Shown here one piece after another: positions 1 through 8,725 of a DNA stretch of 64,000 nt; position 1 is the stretch's first letter, and each line of letters begins with the position of its first letter. Source of the DNA: Hyphomicrobiales bacterium (GTDB taxonomy: Bacteria; Pseudomonadota; Alphaproteobacteria; Rhizobiales; Rhizobiaceae); the NCBI GenBank assembly GCA_900469965.1, contig UBZP01000014.1, forward strand, positions 139,154-203,153. Reading direction: 5' to 3'. The notes beneath the pieces were generated by a model. The model ran no database searches and had not been told where the DNA came from. It worked only from the letters and a program-made list of their open reading frames with translations. A program made the translations under genes and the position numbers.

Positions 1-30
1 CGCTTCAACCAACCCGAAGGGCCGGGCATC

Positions 31-109
31 TTTTCGTCAGGGCAGAGGCGAGCGCCTCGAACGTACCTTCCGGTATGCCCTTCGTCGCTCGCCTCCGCCC
101 TGACGAAAA
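31..109. repeat. Large imperfect inverted repeat beyond the racemase gene
   Basis: Two 24-bp arms, 31-54 and 86-109, are reverse complements with one mismatch. Each arm holds TTTTCGTCAGGGC or its complement. The 31-bp spacer contains a smaller hairpin (TACC-TTCC-GGTA, 68-79). The element lies 25 bases beyond the racemase stop codon at 135. No U-tract follows the arms on either strand, so a simple intrinsic terminator is not a good fit. A Rhizobiaceae-type intergenic palindromic element is the alternative I favour. No second copy was noticed in the window. Confidence 0.7.
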
Positions 110-134
110 CCTGCTCCGGCAGAATGGTTCCAAA

Positions 135-896
135 TCACAACAGCACGCTCTGGTGCAGATCGGCGGCTTGTCCCCTGGTCCTGGCCTTTGTCCCCGTCAT
201 CGTGCTCGACAGGGAAAGCTCGACGGCCGCATCCGCATGCAGCAGCGTCGAATCGAAGGTCGGGATGTCGAAGTCGTCCGGGCCGACGAGCAGGCCGATC
301 TCGGTGCATCCGAGGATGACGCTGTCGGCGCCGGCCGCCTTGCCCGCCTCGACGACCTGGATGTAGCGCTCCTTCGAACTCTCCTTGACGATGCCGCAGC
401 ACAGTTCGGAAAAGATGATGTCGTGCACGGCCTGCCGGTCGGCGGCATCCGGAATCAGCGCATCGATGTCGAAGGCCTGCTTCAGGCGCTGGCGATAGAA
501 CGCCTGCTCCATCGTGTAGCGCGTGGCGAGCAGCAGCGGGCGCCGGCAGCCGGCAGCGGCCACCGCCTCGCCGGTCACGTCGGCGATATGGACCAGCGGC
601 ACGCCGACGCTCGCTTGAACTTCGCTCGCGAGCAGATGCATCGTGTTGGTGCAGATCAGGATCATGTCCGCGCCTGCATCCTCCAATTCCCTGGCGACCT
701 GGCCGAGCGCGTCGGCGGCCTCGTTCCACGCCCCGGCCTTCTGGAGCGTCACGATACGGTCGAAGTTGACGGACCGCAAAACCACATCGGCCGAATTCAG
801 GCCGCCGAGCCTGTCGCGTACCTGTTCGTTGACGCGGCGATAGTAGACCGCCGTGCTTTCCCAGCTCATGCCGCCGAGCAGCCCGATCCTTTTCAT
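135..896 (-). CDS. Aspartate/glutamate racemase family protein
   Basis: The product of 253 residues belongs to the PLP-independent Asp/Glu racemase family, which inverts an amino-acid alpha carbon with two cysteines acting as acid and base. Both are present: Cys82 in a CTNT motif and Cys197 in GCTEI. The N-terminus MKRIGLLGGMSWEST is typical of YgeA-type enzymes. The open frame continues upstream, but homology begins at the ATG at 896. About 30 C-terminal residues after the last conserved block look poorly conserved. The gene diverges from an Lrp/AsnC regulator, which suggests that the regulator controls it and that its substrate is an amino acid. YgeA-like members have broad specificity, so the true substrate is unknown. 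Confidence 0.85.
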   Translation of the reverse strand: MKRIGLLGGMSWESTAVYYRRVNEQVRDRLGGLNSADVVLRSVNFDRIVTLQKAGAWNEAADALGQVARELEDAGADMILICTNTMHLLASEVQASVGVPLVHIADVTGEAVAAAGCRRPLLLATRYTMEQAFYRQRLKQAFDIDALIPDAADRQAVHDIIFSELCCGIVKESSKERYIQVVEAGKAAGADSVILGCTEIGLLVGPDDFDIPTFDSTLLHADAAVELSLSSTMTGTKARTRGQAADLHQSVLL

Positions 897-983
897 GCGT
901 TTCTTCCGTCCGTGTGTTGCTGATGGGAGAAAGGATAGGGCAGGGCGGGTGCGGTGAAATTGCGTTTTTCCGCTATAGACCCC

Positions 984-1049
984 GAAATTCGTCAATCTCA
1001 TCCTGGCAATTTGCCGATTTGCTAGGATGAATTTGCAGAAATTCGCCAA
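984..1049. promoter_or_regulatory. AT-rich repeats in the racemase/Lrp divergent promoter (spacer 897-1265)
   Basis: The 369-base spacer between the divergent racemase and Lrp genes contains no convincing gene. It holds two near-identical 12-mers, GAAATTCGTCAA (984-995) and GAAATTCGCCAA (1038-1049), 54 bp apart. Between them is a small palindrome, GGCAA-T-TTGCC (1005-1015). Lrp-family regulators bind several degenerate AT-rich sites spaced along a promoter. These repeats are therefore reasonable operator candidates for the adjacent regulator; this is inference. Confidence 0.4.
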
Positions 1050-1265
1050 CCTGTGAATTCTCACTCTACTGCCTCTTCGTTTGATGCTTTACAGCATGGT
1101 CGTTTTCTTGATCCAATAAGGGAGACGGCCGATCCGGCCTTGCGGTGTTCGGCGCGGAAATTCGCCGAGGATCCGGCGCAAGAGAAGAATGAATTGGGCA
1201 CGAACCGTGCCCGATTGAGAAAACGCTTTGCAGGCCCCGGGTCGGGCGCAATGAACGGAGACTGC

Positions 1266-1727
1266 ATGTTCGACCAGATCGACCGAAAGATCATCGATAT
1301 CCTCCAGCAGGACGCCAACAAGTCCGTCGTCGACATCGCCAACGAGGTCGGCCTGTCGCACACGCCCTGCTGGCGCCGGATCAAGCGCATGGAGGACATG
1401 GGGCTGATCCGCAATCGCGTGGCGCTCGTGGACCGGCGCATGGCGAATGTGGGCATGACGATCTTCATCGCCATCAAGGTGCCCCGCCACAACTCCGTCT
1501 GGCTGGATGCCTTCCGCAAGGAGATCCGCGACATTCCGGAGATCGTGGAGGCCTACAGGCTGACCGGCGAGACCGACTACCTGCTGCGGATCGTTGTTCC
1601 CGACATCGAGGTCTACGATCAGGTCTACCAGAACCTCATCAACAGGCTGGAGTTCTCCGACCTTTCCTCGTCCATCGCCATGGAGGAGATGAAATTCACC
1701 ACCGCGCTGCCGACCAAATACATGTAG
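1266..1727 (+). CDS. Lrp/AsnC family transcriptional regulator
   Basis: This 153-residue protein has the standard Lrp/AsnC layout. An N-terminal helix-turn-helix (about residues 20-42, with VGLSHTPCWRRI as recognition region) is followed by a RAM-type ligand-binding and oligomerisation domain (about 65-150, including the TGETDYLLRIVV strand). The ATG at 1266 has a GGAG five bases upstream. An in-frame ATG at 1251 and a long upstream open frame exist but give no extra homology. Such regulators sense amino acids and usually act on a neighbouring gene, here the divergent racemase. Confidence 0.9.
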   Translation: MFDQIDRKIIDILQQDANKSVVDIANEVGLSHTPCWRRIKRMEDMGLIRNRVALVDRRMANVGMTIFIAIKVPRHNSVWLDAFRKEIRDIPEIVEAYRLTGETDYLLRIVVPDIEVYDQVYQNLINRLEFSDLSSSIAMEEMKFTTALPTKYM

Positions 1728-2117
1728 CGCAGGCAGATCGCTTCACATTAAGAGAAGACAGGAAACATCTGATGCGCATCGGCATTCCGGGATCCGGACT
1801 GGCCGCTTTTGGCATCGCCCTCTGTTCCGGCGCGATGGAACAGGATCTCGCCGCGCGGAATGATATCCTGCCCGATCGGGGCTCGACCGGCCGTCGCCCT
1901 CGGACCGGAAAACCCTGTGCGAGAAGGGCTGCGCCTGAACGCTGCGGCCGGCCCGGCAGGGGCGCGGGCAGAACGGGTTCTCGCCCCCTTGCGGCGGCGA
2001 CGGCCGGCAGGCCGGACGGGGCGCGCCATCGGCGATTGCCCGGCCGCATCATGCCTCCCACATTGCCCCGGCCGCGGTTTCGCGCTAGTTGCAGGGCACT
2101 TGAAACGGAGAGATGGC
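1728..2117. other. 390-base intergenic region, no gene seen
   Basis: Between the Lrp gene and psd the sequence is G+C-rich. Open frames through it give low-complexity, arginine-rich translations with no recognisable family. I see no clear promoter, hairpin or RNA gene. It presumably contains the psd promoter. Confidence 0.4.
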
Positions 2118-2816
2118 ATGAGTCTGGTCGATACGGTGCGCAACACGCTGGTTCCCGTCCACCGCGACGGGTGGAAGTTCGTTGCCATCTTCTTCGTGGT
2201 GTCCGTCATCCTCGGCTACCTGTGGGAGCCGCTGATGTGGCTGGGCTTCGTGCTGACCGCCTGGTGCGCCTATTTCTTCCGCGATCCGGAGCGCGTCACC
2301 CCGCAGGATCCCGACCTCGTCATCAGCCCGGCCGACGGCCGCGTCTCCGCCATCGCCATGGTGACGCCGCCGCTCGAGCTCGAGCTCGGCTCCGAGCCGA
2401 TGCTGCGCATCTCCGTGTTCATGAACGTCTTCAACTGCCATGTGAACCGGTCGCCGATGCGCGGCAGCGTCCGCCGCATCGCCTATCGGGCTGGGCGCTT
2501 CCTCAATGCCGAACTCGACAAGGCGAGCCAGGAGAACGAGCGCAACGGCCTCGTCATCGATACCGCCCATGGCGAGATCGGCGTCGTCCAGATCGCCGGC
2601 CTCGTCGCCCGCCGCATCGTCTGCTGGACCTCGACCTTCGATCACCTCGAGGCCGGCGAGCGCTTCGGCCTGATCCGCTTCGGCTCGCGCCTCGACGTGT
2701 TCCTGCCGGCCGGCGCCGAGGCGCGCGTCGCCGTCGGCCAGACGGCGATCGCCGGCGAAACGGTGCTGGCCGAATTCGGGACGGCGAAGGGACCGGTCCT
2801 GGGACGCCGGGGTTGA
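2118..2816 (+). CDS. psd: Phosphatidylserine decarboxylase proenzyme
   Basis: This 232-residue protein is the short, non-mitochondrial-type phosphatidylserine decarboxylase. It converts phosphatidylserine to phosphatidylethanolamine at the inner membrane. Two hydrophobic segments span about residues 21-52, followed by [10 protein letters not shown] and [13 protein letters not shown], both typical of the family. The self-cleavage site that creates the pyruvoyl cofactor is Gly189-Ser190 in [10 protein letters not shown]. The ATG at 2118 follows GGAG at 2107-2110; a longer upstream frame shows no homology. It is followed 88 bases later by pssA, which supplies its substrate, so the two probably form one operon. 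Confidence 0.95.
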   Translation: MSLVDTVRNTLVPVHRDGWKFVAIFFVVSVILGYLWEPLMWLGFVLTAWCAYFFRDPERVTPQDPDLVISPADGRVSAIAMVTPPLELELGSEPMLRISVFMNVFNCHVNRSPMRGSVRRIAYRAGRFLNAELDKASQENERNGLVIDTAHGEIGVVQIAGLVARRIVCWTSTFDHLEAGERFGLIRFGSRLDVFLPAGAEARVAVGQTAIAGETVLAEFGTAKGPVLGRRG

Positions 2817-2904
2817 AAGAAGACGGGGGGCGCACGATTTCGGGTTCGTTGATCCGTCGAGACGAGATTGCGTGCGCCCTGTCCTGCAAGCAAAGCGAGC
2901 CGAG

Positions 2905-3783
2905 ATGAAGACGCCGTTTCACCCCTACGAGCCGAACGGTCCGAACGACGAAGCGCGCGGGCCGCGCCTGCGGCAGATCCCGCTTCGGGTCATCATTCCG
3001 AACATGATCACGATCCTGGCGATCTGCGCCGGATTGACCGGCATTCGCCTTGCCTTCGAGAACCGCTACGAGCTCGCCGTCGGCATGGTGCTGCTGGCCG
3101 CCTTCCTCGACGGCATCGACGGCCGGGTCGCCCGGCTGCTGAAGGCCACGTCGAAATTCGGCGTGCAGATGGATTCGCTGGCCGACATCGTCAATTTCGG
3201 CGTCGCGCCGGCGCTGGTGCTCTACGTGTTCATCCTCGACCAGGCGCGCTCGGTCGGCTGGATCGCCGCGCTGATCTTCGCCATCGCCGCCGGCCTGCGG
3301 CTCGCCCGCTTCAACGTCATGTCGGAACGCGAGACCAAGGCCTCCTGGCAGTCGGAATATTTCGTCGGCGTGCCGGCGCCGGCCGGCGCCATGCTGGTGC
3401 TGCTGCCCGTCTATGTCGGCTTCCTCGGCCTTGCCCCCAGCCGTCCCTTCGCCCTGGTCGCGTCCGCCTATACGGTGCTGATCGCCTTCCTCCTCGTCAG
3501 CCGCGTGCCGGTCTGGTCGGGCAAGTCGGAAGGTAGCCGCATCCGCCGGGATTTCGTCCTGCCGGTGATGCTGGTCGTCGTCATCTATGTCGCGACCCTG
3601 ATGAGCTTCACCTGGGAAACCATGGTGGTGACGGTCGCCATCTACCTCGCCTCGCTGCCCTTCGGCGCCCGCGCCTGGTACCGCAAGTATGGCGGCTGGC
3701 CGGCGGCCGACACGGCCGTGGAAAACCACTTCCCCGGCGAGGAAGAGGACGAGCCCGAGCCCGAACCGCGCGACGGCCGCTAG
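2905..3783 (+). CDS. pssA: CDP-diacylglycerol-serine O-phosphatidyltransferase
   Basis: The enzyme makes phosphatidylserine from CDP-diacylglycerol and serine, the step before psd. The 292-residue product carries the complete CDP-alcohol phosphotransferase signature: Asp72-Gly73, Ala76-Arg77, Gly86, Asp90 and Asp94 with canonical spacing. About eight hydrophobic segments make it an integral membrane enzyme. The C-terminus is a charged Glu/Pro tail. The ATG at 2905 was chosen; a GTG at 2872 would add eleven residues without homology. Confidence 0.95.
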   Translation: MKTPFHPYEPNGPNDEARGPRLRQIPLRVIIPNMITILAICAGLTGIRLAFENRYELAVGMVLLAAFLDGIDGRVARLLKATSKFGVQMDSLADIVNFGVAPALVLYVFILDQARSVGWIAALIFAIAAGLRLARFNVMSERETKASWQSEYFVGVPAPAGAMLVLLPVYVGFLGLAPSRPFALVASAYTVLIAFLLVSRVPVWSGKSEGSRIRRDFVLPVMLVVVIYVATLMSFTWETMVVTVAIYLASLPFGARAWYRKYGGWPAADTAVENHFPGEEEDEPEPEPRDGR

Positions 3784-3880
3784 TTTCGCATCTCCCAGAC
3801 TGACATCGATATCGACCGCCATTGGCGGGCGCGCATCGGCGCGCCTGCGACAGGTTGACATGCGCTCGCGGCGCCTCAGC

Positions 3881-3896
3881 CTTGCGTAAACGCAAG
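3881..3896. repeat. Small hairpin downstream of pssA
   Basis: CTTGCG-TAAA-CGCAAG is a perfect 6-bp inverted repeat about 100 bases past the pssA stop codon. No T-tract follows. It could be a weak terminator or a protein-binding site. Confidence 0.3.
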
Positions 3897-3948
3897 TATG
3901 GCCGACTTGCGCGCGTCGTCATTCGATGATACTTAACGCGGTAATTAC

Positions 3949-3958
3949 TAGCATGCTA
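3949..3958. promoter_or_regulatory. Palindrome upstream of the MarR gene, candidate operator
   Basis: TAGCATGCTA is a perfect 10-bp palindrome flanked by ATTAC on the left and ATTAT on the right, in a locally AT-rich stretch 20 bases before the MarR-family start codon. MarR proteins bind AT-rich palindromes overlapping their own promoters, so this is the best operator candidate for the marR-emrB-emrA operon. Confidence 0.5.
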
Positions 3959-3977
3959 ATTATAGTTGGGCTAAGAA

Positions 3978-4427
3978 ATGTTACCGACGAACCCGAGAGA
4001 CGTTGTCCTGGAAGAGCTGTCCCGCGCCGGCAGGAAGATGCGGGCGCTCTTCGATGCCCGGGTGCGGGCGAGGGGGGTGACGCTGTCGCGTGCGCGGACG
4101 CTGCTGATCCTGCGCCGGACGCCGCGGCTCAACCAGCGCGAACTCGCCGAAGAACTCGACATCGAGACGCCGACGCTGGTGCGCCTGCTCGACGGCATGG
4201 AGAAGCAGGGCTTCATCGAGCGGCGCCATGTCGAAGGCGACCGCCGTGCCAAGCAGATCGTCCTGACGCCGGAAGGCGAGAAGGCCGCCGATGAGATGGT
4301 GGCGCTGGCCCAGGACCTGCGCCGCGACCTCCTGGCCGAGATCAGCGACAAGGACATCGCCACCGCCGTGCGCGTATTGCAGCAGATCTCCTGCGCCGCC
4401 ACGACCTCGTGCCGGGAAGGCGTGTAG
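3978..4427 (+). CDS. MarR family transcriptional regulator
   Basis: The 149-residue protein is a winged-helix MarR repressor. Its DNA-binding region (about residues 45-100) contains LNQRELAEELDIETPTLVRL and the wing GDRRAKQIVLTPEG, flanked by helices for dimerisation. It is the first gene of a tight operon: its stop codon is two bases before the EmrB start. Regulators in this position usually repress the adjacent efflux genes and are released by a phenolic or lipophilic ligand. A palindrome sits just upstream of the gene. Confidence 0.9.
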   Translation: MLPTNPRDVVLEELSRAGRKMRALFDARVRARGVTLSRARTLLILRRTPRLNQRELAEELDIETPTLVRLLDGMEKQGFIERRHVEGDRRAKQIVLTPEGEKAADEMVALAQDLRRDLLAEISDKDIATAVRVLQQISCAATTSCREGV

Positions 4428-4429
4428 CA

Positions 4430-6169
4430 ATGCGCACCGCCATCATCAGCGACGGGGAAATCCACGCTGTCGGCAAAGCCACCGGCGCCGTTCCGGTCGC
4501 CGCCAACGACGATCCGCCACAGCGTACGGCCGGTCCGGCCGACCGGCCCGGTTTCGCCGCTAGCGCCGGGCCATCGCCTGCGCCGCAAGCAGGCCCCGCG
4601 GCAAGTCCTGCAGCGGGCCTCCCGTCCTACGCCTACTTCGCGACCTCGGCGCTGCTGCTTTTGACGCAGGGCTTCGGGATGAACATGATCGCCGGCAACC
4701 TGCCGCAGTTGCAGGGCGCCTTCAGCGCCACCCAGAACGAGGCCACCTGGCTGATCGCGGCCTATCTGGCGCCGAACGTCAGCCTGTCGATGGCGCTGGT
4801 GAAGGTGCGCAACCAGTACGGCCTGCGCCGATTTGCCGAATGCGGCATCCTGGTCTTCACGCTGGTCTGCATCCTGCACCTGTTCGTCACCGACCTCGGT
4901 GCTGCGATCACCGTGCGCTTCTTCGCCGGCGTCGCCGCGGCACCCCTGTCGAGCCTCGGCTTCCTCTACATGATCGAGAAGCTGCCGCCGGAGCGGAAAC
5001 TGCGCCACGGCATCCCCGCAGCGCTGACGCTGATCGCGCTCATGCCCTCGCTCACCCGCATCATGTTCCCGACCCTGTTCGAGATCGGCGGGGTGCACGG
5101 GCTCTACCTCTTCGAACTCGGCCTCGCCATGGCCAGCCTCTGCGCGATCTACCTGCTGCCGCTGACCTCGCCGCCGCTGATCAGGGCGATCGAGCGGCTG
5201 GACTTCGTCAGCTATCCGCTGATGGCGGTCGGGCTCGGGGCGATGGCGATCGTGCTGTCGACCGGTCGCCTCTACTGGTGGTTCGAGGTCCCCTGGCTCG
5301 GCGAACTGCTGGTGCTGTCCATCGTCTGCCTGACGCTCGCGATCGTGATCGACCTGAACCGCGCGCGCCCCTTCATCGACGTCCGCTGGCTGCTCAGCCC
5401 CGCCATGCTGCATTTCACCGCCGTGCTGCTGCTGTTCAGGCTGCTTCTGACGGAACAGACCGCGTCCGCCACCAATTTCTTCCTCGTCCTCGGCCTGCAG
5501 AGCGACCAACTGACCGGGCTCTACACCGTGATTGCGATTGCCGCCGTGATCGGCGGCACGGTCTGTGCCCTGGTCAATCGCCCGGGCCGCGAGCCCTATA
5601 TCCACTTCGTCTGTCTCATGCTGATCGCTGCCGGCGCCTGGATGGACAGCCATGCCACCAACCTGACCCGCCCGCACGACATCTATGTCAGCCAGGCGTT
5701 GATGGCGCTCGCCTCCGCCATGTTCCTGCCGCCGGCCATGGCCCAGGGGATCGCCGAGGCCTTCAAGCGCGGCCCGAACCACTTCCTGACCTTCATCCTC
5801 GTGTTCCTCGCGACGCAGAACATCGGCGGCCAGCTCGGCTCGGCCGTGTTCGGGACGATGGTCACGCTGCGGGAGAAGTTTCATTCCAACGTTCTGGCGC
5901 AGTCGGTCACGCTGACCGATCCGCTCGTCGCCAACCGCGTGAGCCAGCTGTCCTCGACCTACGGCCATACGCTGACCGACAGAGCGCTCCTCAATGCCGA
6001 GGGCACCAGCCTGCTCGCCCAACGGATCACCCGCGAGGCCAATGTGCTGGCCTACAACGACGTGTTCCTCGCGATCGCCGCGCTTTCGCTCCTCGCCGCG
6101 ATCGGCCTGGCGCTGCACCTCGCCTTCAACGCCATCCGGTTCCGCATGCAGGGCGCCGCTGCGGCCTGA
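4430..6169 (+). CDS. emrB: EmrB/QacA-type MFS multidrug exporter (DHA2 family)
   Basis: This 579-residue inner-membrane protein is a proton-driven drug:H+ antiporter of the 14-helix DHA2 group. The first transmembrane segment begins near residue 68 (SYAYFATSALLLLTQGFGMNM). The following GNLPQLQGAFSATQNEATWL block is the typical substrate-gate region of EmrB-like proteins. The first ~60 residues form an unusual Ala/Pro/Gly-rich cytoplasmic extension. The ATG at 4430 has GGGAAGG upstream. With the adjacent HlyD-type adaptor and an outer-membrane channel encoded elsewhere, it would form a tripartite pump. The drug specificity cannot be read from the sequence. Confidence 0.9.
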   Translation: MRTAIISDGEIHAVGKATGAVPVAANDDPPQRTAGPADRPGFAASAGPSPAPQAGPAASPAAGLPSYAYFATSALLLLTQGFGMNMIAGNLPQLQGAFSATQNEATWLIAAYLAPNVSLSMALVKVRNQYGLRRFAECGILVFTLVCILHLFVTDLGAAITVRFFAGVAAAPLSSLGFLYMIEKLPPERKLRHGIPAALTLIALMPSLTRIMFPTLFEIGGVHGLYLFELGLAMASLCAIYLLPLTSPPLIRAIERLDFVSYPLMAVGLGAMAIVLSTGRLYWWFEVPWLGELLVLSIVCLTLAIVIDLNRARPFIDVRWLLSPAMLHFTAVLLLFRLLLTEQTASATNFFLVLGLQSDQLTGLYTVIAIAAVIGGTVCALVNRPGREPYIHFVCLMLIAAGAWMDSHATNLTRPHDIYVSQALMALASAMFLPPAMAQGIAEAFKRGPNHFLTFILVFLATQNIGGQLGSAVFGTMVTLREKFHSNVLAQSVTLTDPLVANRVSQLSSTYGHTLTDRALLNAEGTSLLAQRITREANVLAYNDVFLAIAALSLLAAIGLALHLAFNAIRFRMQGAAAA

Positions 6170-6211
6170 CGGCCGGCGGCGCGTCTCCGGAACCACACTC
6201 GAGTAACGACC

Positions 6212-7297
6212 ATGAAGAAGATCATCAAAAGCCTCGCCTCCGCCGCCGCCATTGCGATCGGCATCGCCGGCGTCACCCTCGTCCTCTACGCCTGGGACCT
6301 GCCGCCCTTTCAGAGTGCGGTGCAGGTCACCGACAATGCCTATGTCCGCGGCTCCGTCACCCTGATCAGCCCGCAGCTCTCCGGCTATATCGTCGACGTT
6401 CCGGTCAAGGACTTCGAGCACGTCAAGGCAGGCCAGCTGCTGGCCAGGCTCGACGACCGCATCTTCGCCCAGAAGGTGGAACAGGCCAAGGCGACGCTCG
6501 CCGCCCAGGAGGCGGCATTGGCCAATTCGATCCAGCAGGAGAACTCGGCCAAGGCCAAGATCGGCGCCAGCGAGGCGGCCGTCGACAGCGCCAGCTTCGC
6601 GCTGCGTCGCGCCAACGAGAACTGGAGCCGCGTCGAGAACCTCGCCGCAAAGGGCCTCGTGGCGGAGAGCGAGCGGGAGCAGGGCAGGGCCACGCTCGAC
6701 CAGGCGCAGGCCGCCGTCGACCAGGCCAGGGCGGAACTGGAAGTCTCGCGCCAGGACCTGCAGTCGATCGTCGTCAACCGCGACAAGCTGAAGGCGGACG
6801 TCGACGGCGCCGAGGCGGCCGTCCAGCTCGCCGAGATCGACCTCGCCAACACCGCCATCACCGCCCCGCAGGACGGCACCGTCGGCGAGGTCGGCGTCAA
6901 GCTCGGCCAGTACGTGGCGGCCGGGACGCAGCTGATGGCCGTCGTGCCGAACGGCACCTGGATCATCGCCAACTTCAAGGAAACCCAGCTGAGCCGCATC
7001 CGGCCTGGCCAGGCCGTCACCTTCACCGTCGATGCCCTCGACCATGTGCAGCTGCGCGGCCATGTCGAGCGCTTCTCGCCTGCCGCGGGCTCCGAGTTCA
7101 GCGTCATCAAGCCCGACAACGCCACCGGCAACTTCACCAAGGTCGCCCAGCGCGTCCCCGTCCGCATCGCGGTCGATCCGGGGCAGGAGGCGGCCGCGCG
7201 CCTGACGCCCGGCCTGTCGGTGGTGGTCAGCACGGTGGTAGACGGAGGCGGGGCGGCCATGGCGGGCGCCCTGGCGGCAGAGCGGACGGACGATTGA
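6212..7297 (+). CDS. emrA: EmrA-type HlyD family membrane fusion protein
   Basis: The 361-residue periplasmic adaptor has one N-terminal membrane anchor (about residues 7-30), then a lipoyl/barrel-sandwich half (DNAYVRGSVTLISPQLSGYI). A long Ala/Glu/Gln-rich coiled coil spans about 90-205. The second lipoyl half (NTAITAPQDGTVGEVGVKLG) and a beta-barrel domain follow. It links the EmrB pump to an outer-membrane factor. It lies 42 bases after emrB in the same operon. No outer-membrane channel gene follows, so a TolC-like protein must come from elsewhere. Confidence 0.92.
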   Translation: MKKIIKSLASAAAIAIGIAGVTLVLYAWDLPPFQSAVQVTDNAYVRGSVTLISPQLSGYIVDVPVKDFEHVKAGQLLARLDDRIFAQKVEQAKATLAAQEAALANSIQQENSAKAKIGASEAAVDSASFALRRANENWSRVENLAAKGLVAESEREQGRATLDQAQAAVDQARAELEVSRQDLQSIVVNRDKLKADVDGAEAAVQLAEIDLANTAITAPQDGTVGEVGVKLGQYVAAGTQLMAVVPNGTWIIANFKETQLSRIRPGQAVTFTVDALDHVQLRGHVERFSPAAGSEFSVIKPDNATGNFTKVAQRVPVRIAVDPGQEAAARLTPGLSVVVSTVVDGGGAAMAGALAAERTDD

Positions 7298-7408
7298 GCC
7301 CGAAACCCTTTACCACAACCGCAGTACACAGGATCCCAGCTCGGGGGCCGGCATGACGGCGGAGACATGTATGCGCAATCCAGTGACCATTCGCATGGCA
7401 ATCTGTCG

Positions 7409-7864
7409 TCAGGGCGCCCGGTTGCCGCTGAATAGCTCCTCGCAGATCCGGCCGTCTTTCACGTAGAGCGTTCGCCCCGCCTTGCGGTCAAGAATCGACC
7501 AAGCCGGCTGTCCCTCGGACGTCATAAAGGAACACACATAGAGATTGCCGGAAACCGAGATCGCCAGTTCCGGCAAGCGACCACTCAAGCAGACCTCTTC
7601 GAGGTTGCGGCCGACGAGGGACTGGAAGTGTCTCTCCCATTCCCCTTCATCGCTCCAGCTTCCGCATACAATCGCGTTTTCATTCTCGATCCGCCAGCTC
7701 CACTCGATCATGACGGTATATTCGCCGCTGCCGTTGCCGGACGTGCCGTCGCGTCTGGACGCAGGCGACAGCTGACCCAGTTCGAGAAACAGCGCAGAGC
7801 CGTGGCCGCGCCAGACGTGCGAGATCCGCTGCGACACCAGCGCAGTTCGATACCGCTCGAGCAT
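7409..7864 (-). CDS. Conserved hypothetical protein
   Basis: This 151-residue product has no signal peptide or membrane segment. The translation is a plausible globular protein with many Trp and Glu residues (VMIEWSWRIENE, GSWSDEGEWERHF). It resembles uncharacterised proteins widespread in Alphaproteobacteria; I cannot name a function. The ATG at 7864 was chosen; a GTG at 7879 would add five residues. It lies 27 bases downstream of the SDR gene on the same strand and may be co-transcribed with it. It converges with the emr operon. Confidence 0.7.
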   Translation of the reverse strand: MLERYRTALVSQRISHVWRGHGSALFLELGQLSPASRRDGTSGNGSGEYTVMIEWSWRIENENAIVCGSWSDEGEWERHFQSLVGRNLEEVCLSGRLPELAISVSGNLYVCSFMTSEGQPAWSILDRKAGRTLYVKDGRICEELFSGNRAP

Positions 7865-7891
7865 ATCTGCTTCTGCCACGCCCGACCCCGC

Positions 7892-8635
7892 TCACTCCGG
7901 CATGCGATAGTCGACGATCTTCTTTTCGCGGACGACGAACAGTTTGCCGGTTTCGGTCATGCCGGGGCCGAGGAGCGGCATCAGCGTCTCGGCGACGTCG
8001 GAAGGGTGCGGCACGGTCTCGGGATCTTCGCCGGGGACGGCCTGCGCCCGCATCGCCGTGCGGGTGGCACCGGGATCGACGGAGAGGATGCGCAGCGGCG
8101 TGCGCTGCGTCTCGCCCGCCCAGGTGCGCGCCAGCGCCTCGACGGCCGCCTTGGAGGCGGAGTAGGGGCCCCAGAAGGGCTTGCACTTGTGCGCGGCGGA
8201 CGAGGACAGGATCAGCGCCCGGCCGGCGTCGGATTTCAAAAGTAGCGGCTCGACCGAGCGGATCAGCCGCCAGGTGGCGTTGACGTTGATGGTCATCACC
8301 TTCTCGAACACCTTCGCCTCGACGTGGCCGATCGGCGAGATCGTGCCGAGCACGCCGGCATTGGCGACGAGGATGTCGAGCTTGCCCCAGCGCTCGTAGA
8401 TCGAGCCGCCGAGCTTGTCGATCGCCGCCATGTCGGCAAGGTCGAAGGGCACCAGCGTCGCCGTTCCGCCGACCGCGTTGATGGCGTCGTCGAGTTCCTC
8501 CAGACCGCCGACGGTGCGCGCGCAGGCGATCACATGCGCGCCGCGCTTGGCGATCTCGAGCGCGGTGAAATAGCCGATGCCGCGCGAGGCGCCGGTGACC
8601 AGCGCGATCCTGCCCTTCAGGTCGATGTCCATCAT
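7892..8635 (-). CDS. SDR family NAD(P)-dependent oxidoreductase
   Basis: The 247-residue protein is a classical short-chain dehydrogenase. It has the nucleotide-binding TGASRGIG motif (residues 14-21), NAG at 92-94 and the catalytic Tyr158-x3-Lys162 preceded by a serine run at 144-146. The start follows GGGAAGA, with tandem ATGs at 8635 and 8632. In related genomes an SDR gene follows purF, as here. A strong terminator separates it from purF, so it may have its own promoter or depend on read-through. The substrate is unknown. Confidence 0.88.
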   Translation of the reverse strand: MMDIDLKGRIALVTGASRGIGYFTALEIAKRGAHVIACARTVGGLEELDDAINAVGGTATLVPFDLADMAAIDKLGGSIYERWGKLDILVANAGVLGTISPIGHVEAKVFEKVMTINVNATWRLIRSVEPLLLKSDAGRALILSSSAAHKCKPFWGPYSASKAAVEALARTWAGETQRTPLRILSVDPGATRTAMRAQAVPGEDPETVPHPSDVAETLMPLLGPGMTETGKLFVVREKKIVDYRMPE

Positions 8636-8657
8636 TGTCTTCCCATGCCGTGCGGCC

Positions 8658-8688
8658 AAAAAAGAAGGCCGCGTCTCCGCAGCCTTCT
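8658..8688 (-). terminator. Rho-independent terminator after purF
   Basis: Read on the minus strand, AGAAGGC and GCCTTCT pair, with an inner GCG/CGC pairing around a GAGA loop. Six T residues follow directly. It sits 38-68 bases past the purF stop codon and is the clearest intrinsic terminator in the window. Confidence 0.85.
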
Positions 8689-8725
8689 AGAGCGTTTGCC
8701 GGCGAATGGAAACCGTCCGGCGGCC

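Noticed and set aside
3971-7063. Long minus-strand open frame opposite marR-emrB-emrA
   Set aside because: The translation is Asp/Gly/Gln/Arg-rich low complexity without domains; the plus-strand genes have clear motifs.
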